DNA of 64,000 nucleotides from Rhodococcus sp. B50. Its GTDB lineage: Bacteria; Actinomycetota; Actinomycetes; Mycobacteriales; Mycobacteriaceae. This document shows, one piece after another, positions 10,111-20,512 of this stretch. The stretch covers positions 3,723,480 to 3,787,479 of the forward strand of contig NZ_WPAG02000002.1 of NCBI RefSeq assembly GCF_013602415.1, written 5' to 3'. The position numbers and the translations under genes are program-made. The notes beneath the pieces are model-generated. The model did no database searches and had not been told where the DNA came from. It saw nothing but the letters and a program-made list of their open reading frames with translations. The stretch's first letter is position 1. The number at the start of each line of letters is the position of its first letter.

Positions 10111-11615
10111 CCCTCGTACTCCGTTATGCCGCCCGCAGCGATCGCGGCCTCGTGCGCTCCAACAACGAGGACTCCGTCTACGCCGGTGCCCGCCTGCTCG
10201 CCCTCGCCGACGGCATGGGTGGGCACGCAGCAGGTGAGGTCGCCTCGCAACTGATGATCGCGGCGCTCGCCCATCTCGACGACGACGAGCCCGGCGGCGA
10301 CCTTCTCGGCAAGCTCGCTGCGGCTGTCCGCGAAGGCAATGCCTCGATCGCCGATCAGGTGGAGGAAGAGCCCGAACTCGACGGCATGGGCACGACGCTC
10401 ACGGCCATCCTGTTCGCAGGCAGCAAGCTCGGACTCGCGCACATCGGTGACTCCCGCGCGTATCTGCTGCGCGACGATCAGCTCACCCAGATCACCCGCG
10501 ACGACACCTTCGTGCAGTCACTGGTGGACGAGGGCCGCATCACCCCGGAGCAGGCACACACGCACCCGCAGCGGTCGTTGATCATGCGGGCGCTGACCGG
10601 CAGCGAGGTCGAACCCACCCTCACCGTGCGTGAGGCCCGCGCCGGCGACCGCTACCTCGTGTGCTCCGACGGCCTGTCCGACGTCGTCAGCGACGAGACG
10701 ATCGCCGACACCATGCGGCAGGGCACGCACGACGAGTGCGCCGACCGGCTCATCGAACTGGCGCTGCGCAGCGGCGGTCCCGACAACGTGACCGTCGTCG
10801 TCGCCGACGTCATCGATCTCGACTACGGCCAGTCGCATCCGATCGTCGCCGGTGCCGCATCGGCGGACGACGACGAGGACACTCCCCCGCCGAACACCGC
10901 AGCGGGTCGTGCCGCCGCGATGCGCCCGCCGCGCGCCACCCCCAAGCGGGTCATCAACAAGGCCCCGGAGCCGGCACCGAAGAAGAAGCGCAGCCGCCTG
11001 TGGTGGCCGGTCGCCGCCATCGTGGTGATCGCGGTGCTGGTCGGCGGTCTGTTCGTCGGCCGGCAGCTGATCCGCAACAACTATTACGTCGGCGCCGACG
11101 ACGGTCGCGTGACCGTGCTGCGTGGCATCCCCGGCGACGTCTTCGGCTACTCGCTGCAGGAGGCGGCGCGCGTCGGGTGCATCACCGACGAGGGCGATCT
11201 CACGCTCGTCGATCCGAACAGCGCGTCGTGCCGGGTGATGCTCGTCGACGATCTGTGGCCCGCCGCCCGCGAGCAGGTCCGTGCCGGCCTTCCGTCGGGT
11301 TCGATCGACGACACCCGCGAGCAGATGCAGCGGCTCGCCGAACTGGATCTGCTTCCGGTGTGCACCCCGGAAGAACCTGCACCCGCCCCCGGCGAACCCG
11401 CCCCGGCCCCGGGAGAGCCGACGACGGCGCCCGGACCGAACGGCACCCCGACCACCGAGACACCTGCGGTGCAGCCTCCGCCGCCCGGCGAGCCCACGCC
11501 GCAACCGGGTGAGCCCGCCCCGGCCTCGCAACCCGGTGAACCCGCTCCGAACACGGAACCGGCTCCCGAACCCGCGCCCCAGATTCCCGGTCAGAACTGC
11601 AGGGTGGGCGCCTGA
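10107..11615 (+). CDS. pstP: PP2C-family Ser/Thr phosphatase PstP
   Basis: A 502-residue membrane phosphatase. The N-terminal PP2C domain (about 5-235) shows the Mn/Mg-binding DGMGGHAAGE, GDSRAYLL and SDGLSDVV motifs and GGPDNVTVVV. A juxtamembrane basic region, one membrane helix (about 299-320) and an extracellular segment follow. The tail (from about residue 425) is a Pro/Glu/Ala-rich run of GEPAPAP units. It dephosphorylates PknA, PknB and their targets. GTG 10107 overlaps fhaB by four bases; the stop overlaps the rodA start (TGATG), so it is translationally coupled on both sides. Confidence 0.97.
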   Translation: MTLVLRYAARSDRGLVRSNNEDSVYAGARLLALADGMGGHAAGEVASQLMIAALAHLDDDEPGGDLLGKLAAAVREGNASIADQVEEEPELDGMGTTLTAILFAGSKLGLAHIGDSRAYLLRDDQLTQITRDDTFVQSLVDEGRITPEQAHTHPQRSLIMRALTGSEVEPTLTVREARAGDRYLVCSDGLSDVVSDETIADTMRQGTHDECADRLIELALRSGGPDNVTVVVADVIDLDYGQSHPIVAGAASADDDEDTPPPNTAAGRAAAMRPPRATPKRVINKAPEPAPKKKRSRLWWPVAAIVVIAVLVGGLFVGRQLIRNNYYVGADDGRVTVLRGIPGDVFGYSLQEAARVGCITDEGDLTLVDPNSASCRVMLVDDLWPAAREQVRAGLPSGSIDDTREQMQRLAELDLLPVCTPEEPAPAPGEPAPAPGEPTTAPGPNGTPTTETPAVQPPPPGEPTPQPGEPAPASQPGEPAPNTEPAPEPAPQIPGQNCRVGA

Positions 11616-13063
11616 TGTCGGTGTCCCATGGTGTGGGGGCCTTCCCGAGTCCTCCGGGAGGTTTCGCTCCGGCTCCGGTCCAGTCGACTCGGCGCAACAC
11701 CGAACTGGCCCTGATCGTCGCGGCCATCGGTGTGACGACGGTGTCGCTGATGCTCGTCGAGGTCTCGATGGAGCAAGCACTCACCCTCGACCTGCTCAAG
11801 TACGGGGTGACCTTCGCGGCGCTGTTCCTCGCCGCGCACCTCGCGGTCCGGCGCTTCGCGAAGTACGCCGACCCCTTGCTGCTGCCGATCGTCGCGCTGC
11901 TCAACGGTCTCGGGCTCGTGCTCATCCACCGGCTCGACCTGTCCGACCAGGAGAACGCCCGCTACATGGGCCTGCCGCCGCCGTCGCCCGATGCGACGCA
12001 GCAGGTGCTGTGGACGGCGCTCGGCATCGGGTTGTTCATCGTCGTCCTCGTGTTCCTGCACGATTACCGGCTGCTCGCGCGCTTCAGCTACACGCTCGGT
12101 CTCGTCGGTTTGGTGGCACTCGCGATCCCGGCGCTGCTGCCGAGCCGCTTCTCCGAGGTCAACGGCGCGAAGATCTGGATCCGGCTGCCCGGTTTCAGCA
12201 TCCAGCCCGGTGAGTTCGCGAAGATCCTGCTGATCATCTTCTTCGCGTCGGTCCTCGTGGCGAAACGCGATCTGTTCACCACCGCCGGCAAGCACTTCCT
12301 CGGCATGGACTTCCCCCGGGCCCGCGATCTCGGTCCGATCCTGGCGGCCTGGATCATCTCGATCGGCGTAATGGTCTTCGAGAAGGACCTCGGCACGTCG
12401 CTGCTGCTGTTCACCACGGTGCTGGTGATGCTCTACATCGCGACCGAACGCGTCGGCTGGCTGATCATCGGGTTCTCGCTGCTCGCCGTCGGCTTCTACG
12501 CGGCGTATCAGATGTTCGGCCACGTGCGGGTGCGCGTGGAGACGTGGCTCGATCCGCTCGCCGACTACAACAACACTGGCTACCAGATCTCCCAGTCCCT
12601 GTTCGGTCTCGCGACCGGCGGGGTCGCCGGCACCGGCCTGGGCAGCGGACGGCCGGGACAGGTGCCGTTCGCGAAGACCGACTTCATCGTCGCGGCGATC
12701 GGTGAGGAGCTGGGCCTGATCGGTCTCGCCGCCATCCTGCTGCTGTTCCTGATTCTCGTCGTCCGCGGCATGCGCACTGCACTGGCGGTGCGCGACAGCT
12801 TCGGCAAGCTGCTCGCCGCCGGCCTGTCGTTCACCCTCGCCGTCCAGCTGTTCGTGGTGGTCGGCGGGGTCACGAAGTTGATTCCCCTGACCGGTCTGAC
12901 CACACCGTTCGTGTCCTACGGTGGCTCGTCTCTGCTCGCAAACTATCTGCTCCTGGCTCTGCTGATGAAGATCTCGCACGCTGCCCGCCAACCCGCGATC
13001 CCCCGTAAGAAGGCGCCCACGCCCATCGCCGAGGCCCGGACCGAAATGATGGGGCGCGAATGA
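11615..13063 (+). CDS. rodA: SEDS-family peptidoglycan glycosyltransferase RodA
   Basis: A 482-residue integral membrane protein of the FtsW/RodA/SpoVE family with about 12 helices. GSGRPGQVPFAKTDFIVA and the following GEELGL are the diagnostic SEDS loops, and PFVSYGGSSL lies near the C-terminus. It polymerises lipid II into glycan strands together with its partner transpeptidase. Its pairing with pbpA downstream (four-base overlap) identifies it as the RodA-type partner of PbpA and not FtsW, which would sit in the dcw cluster. The stop and start signals overlap the neighbouring genes on both sides. Confidence 0.96.
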   Translation: MSVSHGVGAFPSPPGGFAPAPVQSTRRNTELALIVAAIGVTTVSLMLVEVSMEQALTLDLLKYGVTFAALFLAAHLAVRRFAKYADPLLLPIVALLNGLGLVLIHRLDLSDQENARYMGLPPPSPDATQQVLWTALGIGLFIVVLVFLHDYRLLARFSYTLGLVGLVALAIPALLPSRFSEVNGAKIWIRLPGFSIQPGEFAKILLIIFFASVLVAKRDLFTTAGKHFLGMDFPRARDLGPILAAWIISIGVMVFEKDLGTSLLLFTTVLVMLYIATERVGWLIIGFSLLAVGFYAAYQMFGHVRVRVETWLDPLADYNNTGYQISQSLFGLATGGVAGTGLGSGRPGQVPFAKTDFIVAAIGEELGLIGLAAILLLFLILVVRGMRTALAVRDSFGKLLAAGLSFTLAVQLFVVVGGVTKLIPLTGLTTPFVSYGGSSLLANYLLLALLMKISHAARQPAIPRKKAPTPIAEARTEMMGRE

Positions 13064-14544
13064 ACGGTCCGCTCCGCAAGGTCGCGATGGCCGTGATGTT
13101 CATGGTCGTCGCGTTGCTCGCAAACGCCACCTATGTGCAGGTCATCAAGGCCGATGATCTCCGTACCGATCCGCGCAATTCGCGTGTGCTGATCGACGAG
13201 TACTCCCGCCAGCGCGGACAGATCGCCGCGGCCGGACAGGCCCTGGCGGTGTCGGTACCCACCGACAGTCGCTACAAGTACCTGCGCGAATACCCGGCAC
13301 CGCCGACCCAGCCGATGAGCCCGCTGGCCTATGCGCCGGTGACGGGCTTCTACTCGATGCAGTACGGCAGCACCGGACTCGAACGCTCCGAGGACTCGCT
13401 GCTCAACGGTTCCGACAGCCTGCTGTTCGGCCGTCGCCTGTTCGACCTGGTGTCGGGTCGCAATCCGCGCGGCGGCAACGTCGTGTCGACGATCGACCCG
13501 GTCGTGCAGCAGGTGGCCTACGACGAGCTGACCGCGAAGGGTTACACGGGCTCGGTGGTCGCGATCGAGCCGAGCACCGGCAGGATCCTCGCGATGGTGA
13601 GCACGCCGAGCTACGACCCCAACCGACTGTCGGGGCACGACGGCGCCGCCACCTCCCAGGCCTGGGACGAGCTGAACGCCGATCCCGACAAGCCGATGCT
13701 CAACCGCGCGATCTCCCAGACCTATCCTCCGGGCTCGACGTTCAAGGTCGTGGTGACCGCCGCCGCGCTCGAGAACGGGGTCACCCCCGACACGCAGTTC
13801 ACCGCGGCACCGCAGATCACCCTGCCCGACACCGCGACCACCCTCGAAAACTACGGCGGGGCGGCGTGCGGCGACGCACCGACGGTGACGCTGCGGGAAG
13901 CCTTCGCGCGGTCGTGCAACACGGCCTTCGTCGAGATGGGCATCGACGACGGGCGTGAGGCCCTGGTCGACCAGTCGGAGAAGCTCGGTATCGGGGAGAC
14001 CCTCGACATCCCGTTGCCCGTCGCGGCGAGCACCGTCGGCCCCATCCCGGACGGCGCGGCGCTCGGCCAGTCGAGCATCGGTCAGCGCGACGTGGCGCTC
14101 ACTCCGCTGCAGAACGCGTCGATCGCCGCGACGATCGCCAACGGCGGGGTCCGCATGAAGCCGTATCTCGTCGACCGTCGGCAGGGCCCCGACCTGTCGG
14201 TGCTCGCGGAGACCAAGCCCGAGTCGCTCGGTCAGGCCATCTCGCCGGAGGTCTCCGCGACCCTCACCGATCTGATGATCGGCGCCGAGAACAACGCCGG
14301 CGGCGGCGGCGCGATCCAGGGTGTGCAGATCGCGTCGAAGACGGGCACTGCGGAGCACGGCAACGATCCGCGGAACACTCCGCCGCACACCTGGTACATC
14401 GCGTTCGCACCCGCACAACAACCCCGCATCGCTGTGGCGGTGCTCGTGGAGGACGGCGGCGACCGAGCTCTCGCCGCGACCGGCGGCTCGGTGGCCGCCC
14501 CGATCGGACGGGCCGTGATCTCGGCCGGATTACAGGGAGGCTGA
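13060..14544 (+). CDS. pbpA: Penicillin-binding protein PbpA (class B transpeptidase)
   Basis: A 494-residue class B PBP. One N-terminal membrane anchor (about 5-25) precedes a pedestal domain and a transpeptidase domain with all three active-site motifs: STFK (226-229, nucleophile Ser226), SCN (285-287) and KTG (427-429). It cross-links peptidoglycan in the periplasm-like zone and is the cognate partner of RodA. In mycobacteria PbpA is a PknB substrate needed for normal septation. It begins with ATGA overlap to rodA and is followed after one base by pknA. Confidence 0.96.
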   Translation: MNGPLRKVAMAVMFMVVALLANATYVQVIKADDLRTDPRNSRVLIDEYSRQRGQIAAAGQALAVSVPTDSRYKYLREYPAPPTQPMSPLAYAPVTGFYSMQYGSTGLERSEDSLLNGSDSLLFGRRLFDLVSGRNPRGGNVVSTIDPVVQQVAYDELTAKGYTGSVVAIEPSTGRILAMVSTPSYDPNRLSGHDGAATSQAWDELNADPDKPMLNRAISQTYPPGSTFKVVVTAAALENGVTPDTQFTAAPQITLPDTATTLENYGGAACGDAPTVTLREAFARSCNTAFVEMGIDDGREALVDQSEKLGIGETLDIPLPVAASTVGPIPDGAALGQSSIGQRDVALTPLQNASIAATIANGGVRMKPYLVDRRQGPDLSVLAETKPESLGQAISPEVSATLTDLMIGAENNAGGGGAIQGVQIASKTGTAEHGNDPRNTPPHTWYIAFAPAQQPRIAVAVLVEDGGDRALAATGGSVAAPIGRAVISAGLQGG

Positions 14545-14545
14545 C

Positions 14546-16117
14546 ATGGCTCTGAGCAGCGGCGCCATGATCGCCGACCGTTACCGTCTCCAGCGACTCA
14601 TCGCGACCGGCGGAATGGGTCAGGTGTGGGAAGGACTCGACACCCGGCTCGACCGGCGGGTCGCGGTGAAGGTCCTCAAAGCCGAATTGTCCGGCGACGA
14701 GGACTTCCTCGCCCGGTTCCGGTTCGAGGCGCGCACCACCGCGCAGCTCAACCATCCCGGCATCGCCGGGGTGTTCGACTACGGCGAGACCACTGACGCC
14801 GAAAACCAGTCCATCGCGTATCTGGTGATGGAACTGGTACACGGCGAACCGCTCAACGCCGTCCTGTCGCGGCTGGGACGCCTGTCGCTGCCGCACGCAC
14901 TCGACATGCTGGAGCAGACCGGACGCGCGTTGCAGGCGGCACACAACGCCGGCGTGGTGCACCGCGACGTCAAGCCCGGCAATATCCTCATCACCCCGAC
15001 GGGTCAGGTGAAGATCACCGACTTCGGTATCGCGAAGGCGGTCGATGCATCCCCGGTCACCCGCACCGGCATGGTGATGGGCACCGCGCAGTACATCGCA
15101 CCCGAGCAGGCACTGGGCCAGGAGGCCACGTCCGCGAGCGACGTGTACTCGCTGGCGGTCGTCGGTTACGAAGTGTTGTCGGGTCGACGTCCGTTCCTCG
15201 GCGACAGCGTGGTGACGGTCGCGATGAAGCACGTCCAGGAGACCCCGGCACCCCTGCCGACGGATCTTCCGGTCGAGGTGCGCGAACTCATCGAGATCGC
15301 GATGTCGAAGGACCCCGCCTACCGCTACGCGAACGGTGGCGAGTTCGCGAACGCCGTCGCCGCGGTGCGGTCGGGCCGGCCCGTGCCGCCGCCCGGCAAC
15401 GTGCCGCCCGTGACCAGCGCCAACCGGGTTCTTCCGCCCGGCGTGCCCGGGACCACTGCCCCGACCTCCGCGACCCGCGCCCTGCATCCGACCCAGCAGT
15501 ACGACCAGACCGCGTACTCGTCGGTGCCGCGCTCGGCTCAGCCGCCCACCGCCGGACGCCCGCCGGTGGCGGGTCCGCCGACCTCGGGTGCGCCCGCCGA
15601 CGACGGCGGCCGGCGTATGCCGAGCCCCACCGCGCTGGCCTGGGCCGCGGGGGCAGCCGTCGTACTCGCCCTCGTGACCCTGGTCATCGTGCTGTTCGGC
15701 GGCGACGACGAGGAACCCGCACGCGCTCCGTCGCCGACGACACAGCTCACCACGACGCGCGCGACCACCACCACGACGACCCGGCCGCCGCAGACCACCA
15801 CGACGACCTTCGTGCCGTTGCCACCGCCGGTCGAGACGGAGACCTTCGTCCCCACTCCGACGCCGACCACGACGGTGCAGCCGACGACCACGGTGGAACC
15901 GACGATCGTGCCACCCACGACCACGCAGCCCACCACCACGGCGGAGCCGACGACCACGGCACCGACGACCACCGCGGAGGACACGGGTGGTGGCGACGGC
16001 GGTACGGGCGGCGCGGAGGGTGACGGCGACGGCGAGACCGACCCCGAGGCCGCAAGTGGAGGGGACGACAATTCATCCGCAACCAGCAACGGTACGAACA
16101 ACCAAGGAACGTCATGA
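14546..16117 (+). CDS. pknA: Ser/Thr protein kinase PknA
   Basis: A 523-residue transmembrane kinase. The Hanks-type domain (about 13-270) has the glycine loop ATGGMGQVW, the VAVKVLK lysine, HRDVKPGN (catalytic Asp about 140), DFGIAKA and the activation segment ending [10 protein letters not shown] Pro-rich linker leads to one membrane helix (about 362-385). The extracellular tail is an unstructured run of Thr and Pro (repeated [15 protein letters not shown]), with no PASTA domain, as for PknA. It phosphorylates cell-division and cell-wall proteins. Pairs with pknB (four-base overlap). Confidence 0.96.
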   Translation: MALSSGAMIADRYRLQRLIATGGMGQVWEGLDTRLDRRVAVKVLKAELSGDEDFLARFRFEARTTAQLNHPGIAGVFDYGETTDAENQSIAYLVMELVHGEPLNAVLSRLGRLSLPHALDMLEQTGRALQAAHNAGVVHRDVKPGNILITPTGQVKITDFGIAKAVDASPVTRTGMVMGTAQYIAPEQALGQEATSASDVYSLAVVGYEVLSGRRPFLGDSVVTVAMKHVQETPAPLPTDLPVEVRELIEIAMSKDPAYRYANGGEFANAVAAVRSGRPVPPPGNVPPVTSANRVLPPGVPGTTAPTSATRALHPTQQYDQTAYSSVPRSAQPPTAGRPPVAGPPTSGAPADDGGRRMPSPTALAWAAGAAVVLALVTLVIVLFGGDDEEPARAPSPTTQLTTTRATTTTTTRPPQTTTTTFVPLPPPVETETFVPTPTPTTTVQPTTTVEPTIVPPTTTQPTTTAEPTTTAPTTTAEDTGGGDGGTGGAEGDGDGETDPEAASGGDDNSSATSNGTNNQGTS

Positions 16118-18018
16118 CCACACCCCGCAAGCTCTCCTCCCGCTACGAGCTGGGTGAGATCCTCGGCTTCGGCGGTATGTCCGAGGTGCACCTCGCGCGG
16201 GATCTGCGGCTCGGCCGGGATGTGGCCATCAAGGTGTTGCGTGCCGATCTTGCACGCGACCCCACGTTCTACCTGCGTTTCCGACGCGAGGCGCAGAACG
16301 CTGCTGCGCTGAACCATCCGGCGATCGTCGCCGTCTACGACACCGGTGAGGCCGAGACCGAGGCCGGACCGCTGCCCTACATCGTCATGGAGTACGTCGA
16401 GGGCGACACGCTGCGCGATCTTGTGCGCGCCGACGGACCGATGACCCCCAAGCGGGCGATGGAGATCATCGCCGACGTGTGCGCGGCCCTGGACTTCAGC
16501 CACCGCAACATGATCGTGCACCGCGACGTGAAGCCGGCCAACGTCATGATCAACAAGGCGGGCGCGGTGAAGGTCATGGACTTCGGCATCGCCCGGGCCA
16601 TCTCCGACGCCGCGAGCCCGATGACGCAGACCGCCGCGGTGATCGGCACCGCGCAGTACCTCTCGCCCGAGCAGGCACGCGGTGAGCAGGTCGACGCCCG
16701 GTCGGACGTCTACTCGGTGGGTTGCGTCCTGTTCGAGATCCTCACCGGCGAGCCCCCGTTCAAGGGCGACTCGCCCGTCGCGGTGGCCTACCAGCATGTG
16801 CGGGAGGATCCGCCGCTGCCGTCGTCGGTGAATTCGTCCGTGCCGCCCGAGCTCGACTCGGTGATCCTCAAGGCGATGGCGAAGAACCCCGCGAACCGTT
16901 ACCAGTCGGCCGCGGAGATGCGCAGCGATCTGATCCGAGTGCTGAGCGGACAGCGTCCGAGCGCACCGATGGTGATGACCGACGAGGACCGCACCACGCT
17001 GATCGACTCCGTCGACAACAACAACGGTCGGTACAGCCGCGTCGCGCCCGCCGGTGCGGCCGGGGCGCCCGCCGCCGATTCCGGTGGCGGTTCGGTTCTC
17101 AAGAAGGTGCTGCTCGGGATCGCCGCGGTGGCGGTCGTCGGCGTGGTCGGCGTCTTCCTGTGGTCGCTCGGACCCGGTTCGACAGCCGCCCAGGTCGCGG
17201 TTCCCGACGTCCGCAACGTCTCCGCCGAGGTCGCCGAGAGTCAGCTGCAGAACGCCGGCTTCCGGGTTTCGATCCAGCAGAAGAGCGATCCGGTGGTGGC
17301 GAACGGCAACGTCATCAACACCCGTCCCGTGCCCGGGAGTCAGGCCGAGGAAGGCTCGACCGTGACGCTCGAGGTGTCGAGCGGACCGGAGCAGGTGCAG
17401 ATCCCACGGCTGGAAGGGATGACGCAGGAACGCGCGGCCCAGGAGCTGTCCGCCGTCGGTCTGCGGCTCGACCCGAACGTCGGCCGCGCTCCGTCGGCCG
17501 CCGACGACGAGGATCTCGTCGTCGAGCAGAGCCCCGATGCAGGCGCGAGCGTCGACCGCGACAGTCCGATCATCATCACGCTGGGGTCCGGCCCCGAGCT
17601 GGTGCGCGTCCCCAACGTGGTGGGCCAGACCGTCGAGGTGGCGAGCGACAACATCGAAGGCGCCGGATTCACGGTCGTCGTCGAGCAGATCGACTCCAGC
17701 GAGACCGAGGGCACCGTCGTGTCGACGAGTCCCGCCGGTGGCGCCTCCACCGAACAGGGTTCGACGGTGACGGTGCGGGTGTCCAACGGTGACCGCATCG
17801 AGATGCCCGTCATCACCAACCGTTCGGTCTCCGACGCGCTCTCCGCGTTGCGCAGCGCCGGTTGGACGGGCAACGCCTCCCAGCTCCAGCAGACGCGCGA
17901 GGCGACGCTCGACGTCGATCTCGTCGGCACGGTGATCACGCAGGCACAGCCGCCGGGTTCGGAGATCTCGAAGAACCAGCCCATCACCGTGGGAGTCGGT
18001 GTGCTCGGTATCCGCTGA
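16114..18018 (+). CDS. pknB: Ser/Thr protein kinase PknB with PASTA domains
   Basis: A 634-residue kinase. The cytoplasmic kinase domain (about 1-280) shows [20 protein letters not shown] (catalytic Asp about 138), DFGIARA and [11 protein letters not shown] single membrane helix spans about 331-351. The outside part (about 355-634) contains four PASTA repeats, each starting with a VPDV/IPRL/VPNV/MPVI-type strand, which bind muropeptides or lipid II and localise the kinase to growth sites. Last gene of the signalling operon; a bidirectional terminator at 18036-18069 follows. Confidence 0.97.
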   Translation: MTTPRKLSSRYELGEILGFGGMSEVHLARDLRLGRDVAIKVLRADLARDPTFYLRFRREAQNAAALNHPAIVAVYDTGEAETEAGPLPYIVMEYVEGDTLRDLVRADGPMTPKRAMEIIADVCAALDFSHRNMIVHRDVKPANVMINKAGAVKVMDFGIARAISDAASPMTQTAAVIGTAQYLSPEQARGEQVDARSDVYSVGCVLFEILTGEPPFKGDSPVAVAYQHVREDPPLPSSVNSSVPPELDSVILKAMAKNPANRYQSAAEMRSDLIRVLSGQRPSAPMVMTDEDRTTLIDSVDNNNGRYSRVAPAGAAGAPAADSGGGSVLKKVLLGIAAVAVVGVVGVFLWSLGPGSTAAQVAVPDVRNVSAEVAESQLQNAGFRVSIQQKSDPVVANGNVINTRPVPGSQAEEGSTVTLEVSSGPEQVQIPRLEGMTQERAAQELSAVGLRLDPNVGRAPSAADDEDLVVEQSPDAGASVDRDSPIIITLGSGPELVRVPNVVGQTVEVASDNIEGAGFTVVVEQIDSSETEGTVVSTSPAGGASTEQGSTVTVRVSNGDRIEMPVITNRSVSDALSALRSAGWTGNASQLQQTREATLDVDLVGTVITQAQPPGSEISKNQPITVGVGVLGIR

Positions 18019-18035
18019 GCAGCTCGTGAATCACG

Positions 18036-18069
18036 AAAGGCGCCGGTCCCCGAAGGGATCGGCGCCTTT
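18036..18069. terminator. Bidirectional terminator between pknB and trpG
   Basis: AAAGGCGCCGGTCCC and GGGATCGGCGCCTTT form a long stem around a CGAA loop; A-tract and T-tract flank the stem on both sides. It sits between convergent genes and could serve both. Confidence 0.85.
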
Positions 18070-18088
18070 CTCGTCGAACAGGGCCGGC

Positions 18089-18751
18089 TCAGGCGGCTCC
18101 ACCGTCGAGCGCCCGGGCCATCTGCGCCTCGAGCCGCGCCACGAGCGCCTCGTCGGGGGCTTCACCGCAGGCTGTGAGCCAGTTCGCGAGCATCCGATGA
18201 CCGCCCTGCGTGAGCACCGACTCCGGGTGGAACTGCACACCGTGGATCGGCAGCTCGGCGTGACGCAGGGCCATGACGATCCCGGTCTCCGTATGGCCGG
18301 TCGGCTCGAGTTCGGCGGGCATCGTCTCCGGCAGCACGGTCAGCGAGTGGTAGCGGGTCGCGGTGAACGGATTCGGCAGGCCGGCGAGCACACCCGCACC
18401 GGTGTGGCGGACCAGGCTGGTCTTGCCGTGCAGCAGTTCGGGGGCGCGGTCGACGGTCGCGCCGAACGCGACGCCGATCGACTGGTGGCCGAGGCACACG
18501 CCGAGCAGCGGGGTGCCGGTGTCGGCACACGCCTTGACCAGGTCGATGCTCACCCCGGCGCGTTCGGGAGTGCCCGGGCCGGGGCTGAGCAGGATGCCGT
18601 CGTACTCGCTCGCGACCCGCGTGAGAGCACCCGGTGCGGTGAGCTGCTCGTCGTCGTTGCGCCACACGTCGGCCGTCGTTCCGAGCTGACCCAGATACTG
18701 GACCAGGTTGAAGACGAAGCTGTCGTAGTTGTCGACGACGAGAATGCGCAT
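18089..18751 (-). CDS. trpG: Glutamine amidotransferase, anthranilate/aminodeoxychorismate synthase component II
   Basis: A 220-residue class I glutamine amidotransferase. MRILVVDNYDSF starts the domain; the nucleophile Cys is in GVCLGHQSIG (about residues 77-86) and the His-Glu pair is in GVQFHPES (about 168-175). It supplies ammonia from glutamine to a TrpE- or PabB-type partner, which is not in this window. Synteny with Mycobacterium (next to pknB) gives the trpG name; a single subunit may serve both tryptophan and folate synthesis. ATG 18751 is where family similarity begins. Converges on pknB. Confidence 0.9.
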   Translation of the reverse strand: MRILVVDNYDSFVFNLVQYLGQLGTTADVWRNDDEQLTAPGALTRVASEYDGILLSPGPGTPERAGVSIDLVKACADTGTPLLGVCLGHQSIGVAFGATVDRAPELLHGKTSLVRHTGAGVLAGLPNPFTATRYHSLTVLPETMPAELEPTGHTETGIVMALRHAELPIHGVQFHPESVLTQGGHRMLANWLTACGEAPDEALVARLEAQMARALDGGAA

Positions 18752-18774
18752 GGGACGAGGGTACTCAGTGCTTC

Positions 18775-18852
18775 GATGAGGGCGACCCGCCCGGGTGCTC
18801 CGAAGAGGGCGACCCGCCCGGTGCCCCGAAGAGGGCGACCCGCCCGGTGCCC
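18775..18852. repeat. Three tandem copies of a 25-27-base repeat
   Basis: Units at 18775-18801, 18802-18827 and 18828-18852 share the core GAGGGCGACCCGCCCGG followed by TGC(T/C)CC. The array lies between the trpG start and the stop of the DUF881 gene, so it would be part of the trpG leader or promoter region. Each unit contains a short GGGCG/CGCCC inverted repeat. Confidence 0.85.
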
Positions 18853-18855
18853 GGC

Positions 18856-19581
18856 TCAGCGCGCGGACGACCCACCGGTGTAGGCGGGAACCGACAGATC
18901 GGGCGACGCCTGCTGCCCGTAGCCGAGTTGATAACGCGCCGCGTACTGCTTGTAGATGCGGATACCGGGTTCGGCGTCGAGCGCGGCCTGCAGCCGCGCC
19001 GGGTCGCCGAGCGCGGTGACGACATAGGGCGGCGAATAGGTGCGTCCGTGCAGCAGCAGCGTGTTGCCGATACAGCGAGGCGCGGAGGTCGCGACGATCC
19101 GCTGGTCCTGCATGGCGACGGCCTCGGCACCGCCTGCCCACATCGCGTTGAGCACGCTCTGCACGTCCTGCTGGTGCACCACGAGATCGTCGGGTGACGC
19201 ACCGGACGGATAACGCCCGTTCGCGTCGCGTGGTGCGTCTGTGAGGGTCACGGTCACGCCCGGGCCTCGCCGGGCCACGAGACCGGCCGGGTCCTCGATC
19301 GAAGACAGGTCGTCGAGCACCGCGGCGACGTCCTCATCCGTCACCGCGGCGCGGTTCTGGAGTTCGTCGATGCGGGCGGTGAGATCGTCGCGTGTGGCGG
19401 ACAGCTCGTCGGCCTTCTCCTGCGCGGCGCGGACAAGATCGGACAGTCGCGGGGAATCGCCGGCGCGCAGTTCGTCGCCGTCGGACACTCCGCGGGTGGT
19501 GCCCACCAGCAGACCGGCCACGAGGCAGACGACGAGGGTCGCGACACCCCACACGGGTGCGCGCAGTCGTCGTCCCGACAC
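18856..19581 (-). CDS. DUF881 family membrane-anchored protein
   Basis: A 241-residue protein with a basic N-terminus, one membrane helix (about residues 9-27), a coiled-coil-like stretch rich in Asp/Glu/Arg (about 43-78) and a DUF881 domain (about 95-230) with [29 protein letters not shown] and AAR-type motifs. This family often sits beside division genes in actinobacteria and Firmicutes; in mycobacteria the same protein lies next to crgA and trpG. Molecular function is not established. Its start is divergent from crgA across about 100 bases. Confidence 0.9.
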   Translation of the reverse strand: MSGRRLRAPVWGVATLVVCLVAGLLVGTTRGVSDGDELRAGDSPRLSDLVRAAQEKADELSATRDDLTARIDELQNRAAVTDEDVAAVLDDLSSIEDPAGLVARRGPGVTVTLTDAPRDANGRYPSGASPDDLVVHQQDVQSVLNAMWAGGAEAVAMQDQRIVATSAPRCIGNTLLLHGRTYSPPYVVTALGDPARLQAALDAEPGIRIYKQYAARYQLGYGQQASPDLSVPAYTGGSSAR

Positions 19582-19684
19582 GTCGTACCTCCGATCCTGG
19601 CCTTACGTTAGCGTTATCTCAACAGGTAGCCGACCGACCACTCCATCCGTATGCGACGGGTGGAGTCGTGAGAACGAGGACATC

Positions 19685-19948
19685 ATGCCCAAGTCGAAGG
19701 TTCGCAAGAAGGACGTCTCCGCGACCCGGACGGTGAGCCGCACACCGGTGAAGGTCAAGGCCGGGCCGTCGAGCGCGTTGTACGTGACGGTGATGCTCGG
19801 CCTGATGGTCATCGGACTGCTGTGGCTGATCGTGTACTACCTCGCGGCCGAGCAGATCACCTGGATGAACGATCTCGGTGCCTGGAACTTCCTGATCGGC
19901 TTCGGGTTCATGGTCGTCGGTCTGATCATGACGATGAGATGGCGCTGA
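19685..19948 (+). CDS. crgA: Cell division protein CrgA
   Basis: An 87-residue protein with a basic N-terminus ([10 protein letters not shown]) and two membrane helices (about residues 32-54 and 66-85) joined by a short loop, ending in MRWR. This is the full CrgA (FtsZ-inhibitor/divisome-coordinator) architecture. In mycobacteria CrgA recruits FtsI and binds FtsZ, FtsQ and CwsA. ATG 19685 follows GAGGACATC. Divergent from DUF881; the next gene on the same strand begins 105 bases later. Confidence 0.94.
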   Translation: MPKSKVRKKDVSATRTVSRTPVKVKAGPSSALYVTVMLGLMVIGLLWLIVYYLAAEQITWMNDLGAWNFLIGFGFMVVGLIMTMRWR

Positions 19949-20053
19949 CTTCCCATCCCACGGGTTACACCGATGTTATTCATCCCCACCTGGGGATAAC
20001 ACTGTGCACAACCCGCTGATCGGTCCCGCACGAGGACGCTGAAGAGGACGCGA

Positions 20054-20512
20054 ATGCACCACGACACATCGCTGCGATGGTCGACCCCGCCCGCCGCGGT
20101 CGCGGCCCTGTCGGTCGCCGGTATCGCCCTCGCCGTCACGGCGGCGGTCGCGGTTCCCGACGCGGCCGGTCGCGTGCTGGTGGGTTTCGCGGCGACGCTC
20201 GTCCTCGTGACGGTCGCGCTAGCACTGCGGCAGCGTCCGCGTCTCGAGGTGCTACCGGGAGGGGCGGGGATCGCGACGATGCGGCTGACGGGTCGTCGCG
20301 AGTTCCCACGCGCGGCCCTGCACCGCGTGCGGATCGTCGAATACCCGCGGTTCGGGCGGCGCGTGCCGATGCTCGAGATCGACACGGTCGACCCCGCGAC
20401 CGGCACCGAGAGCCTGATGATCTTCGGCCGGTGGGATCTGGGCACCGACCCGAGGACCGTCCATGCGGCCCTCGCGGTGCGCGATCTGGCGCCCGATCAG
20501 ACGCCCAGCTGA
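20054..20512 (+). CDS. PH domain-containing membrane protein
   Basis: A 152-residue protein with two N-terminal membrane helices (about 13-33 and 38-57) followed by a small bacterial PH-like domain (about 64-140: LEVLPGGAGIATMRLTGR, VRIVEYPRFGRRVPML, LMIFGRWDLG). It is at the position of the conserved membrane protein between crgA and ppiA in mycobacteria. Function unknown. Its last 16 bases overlap the end of the convergent rhomboid gene. An inverted repeat around 19976-20000 lies in its upstream region. Confidence 0.85.
   Translation: MHHDTSLRWSTPPAAVAALSVAGIALAVTAAVAVPDAAGRVLVGFAATLVLVTVALALRQRPRLEVLPGGAGIATMRLTGRREFPRAALHRVRIVEYPRFGRRVPMLEIDTVDPATGTESLMIFGRWDLGTDPRTVHAALAVRDLAPDQTPS

Noticed and set aside
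18765..19202. Open frame translating the 26-base repeats into GGSPSSEHP-like repeats
   Set aside because: It is antisense-framed within the DUF881 gene and has no start signal; the repeat is better treated as non-coding DNA.
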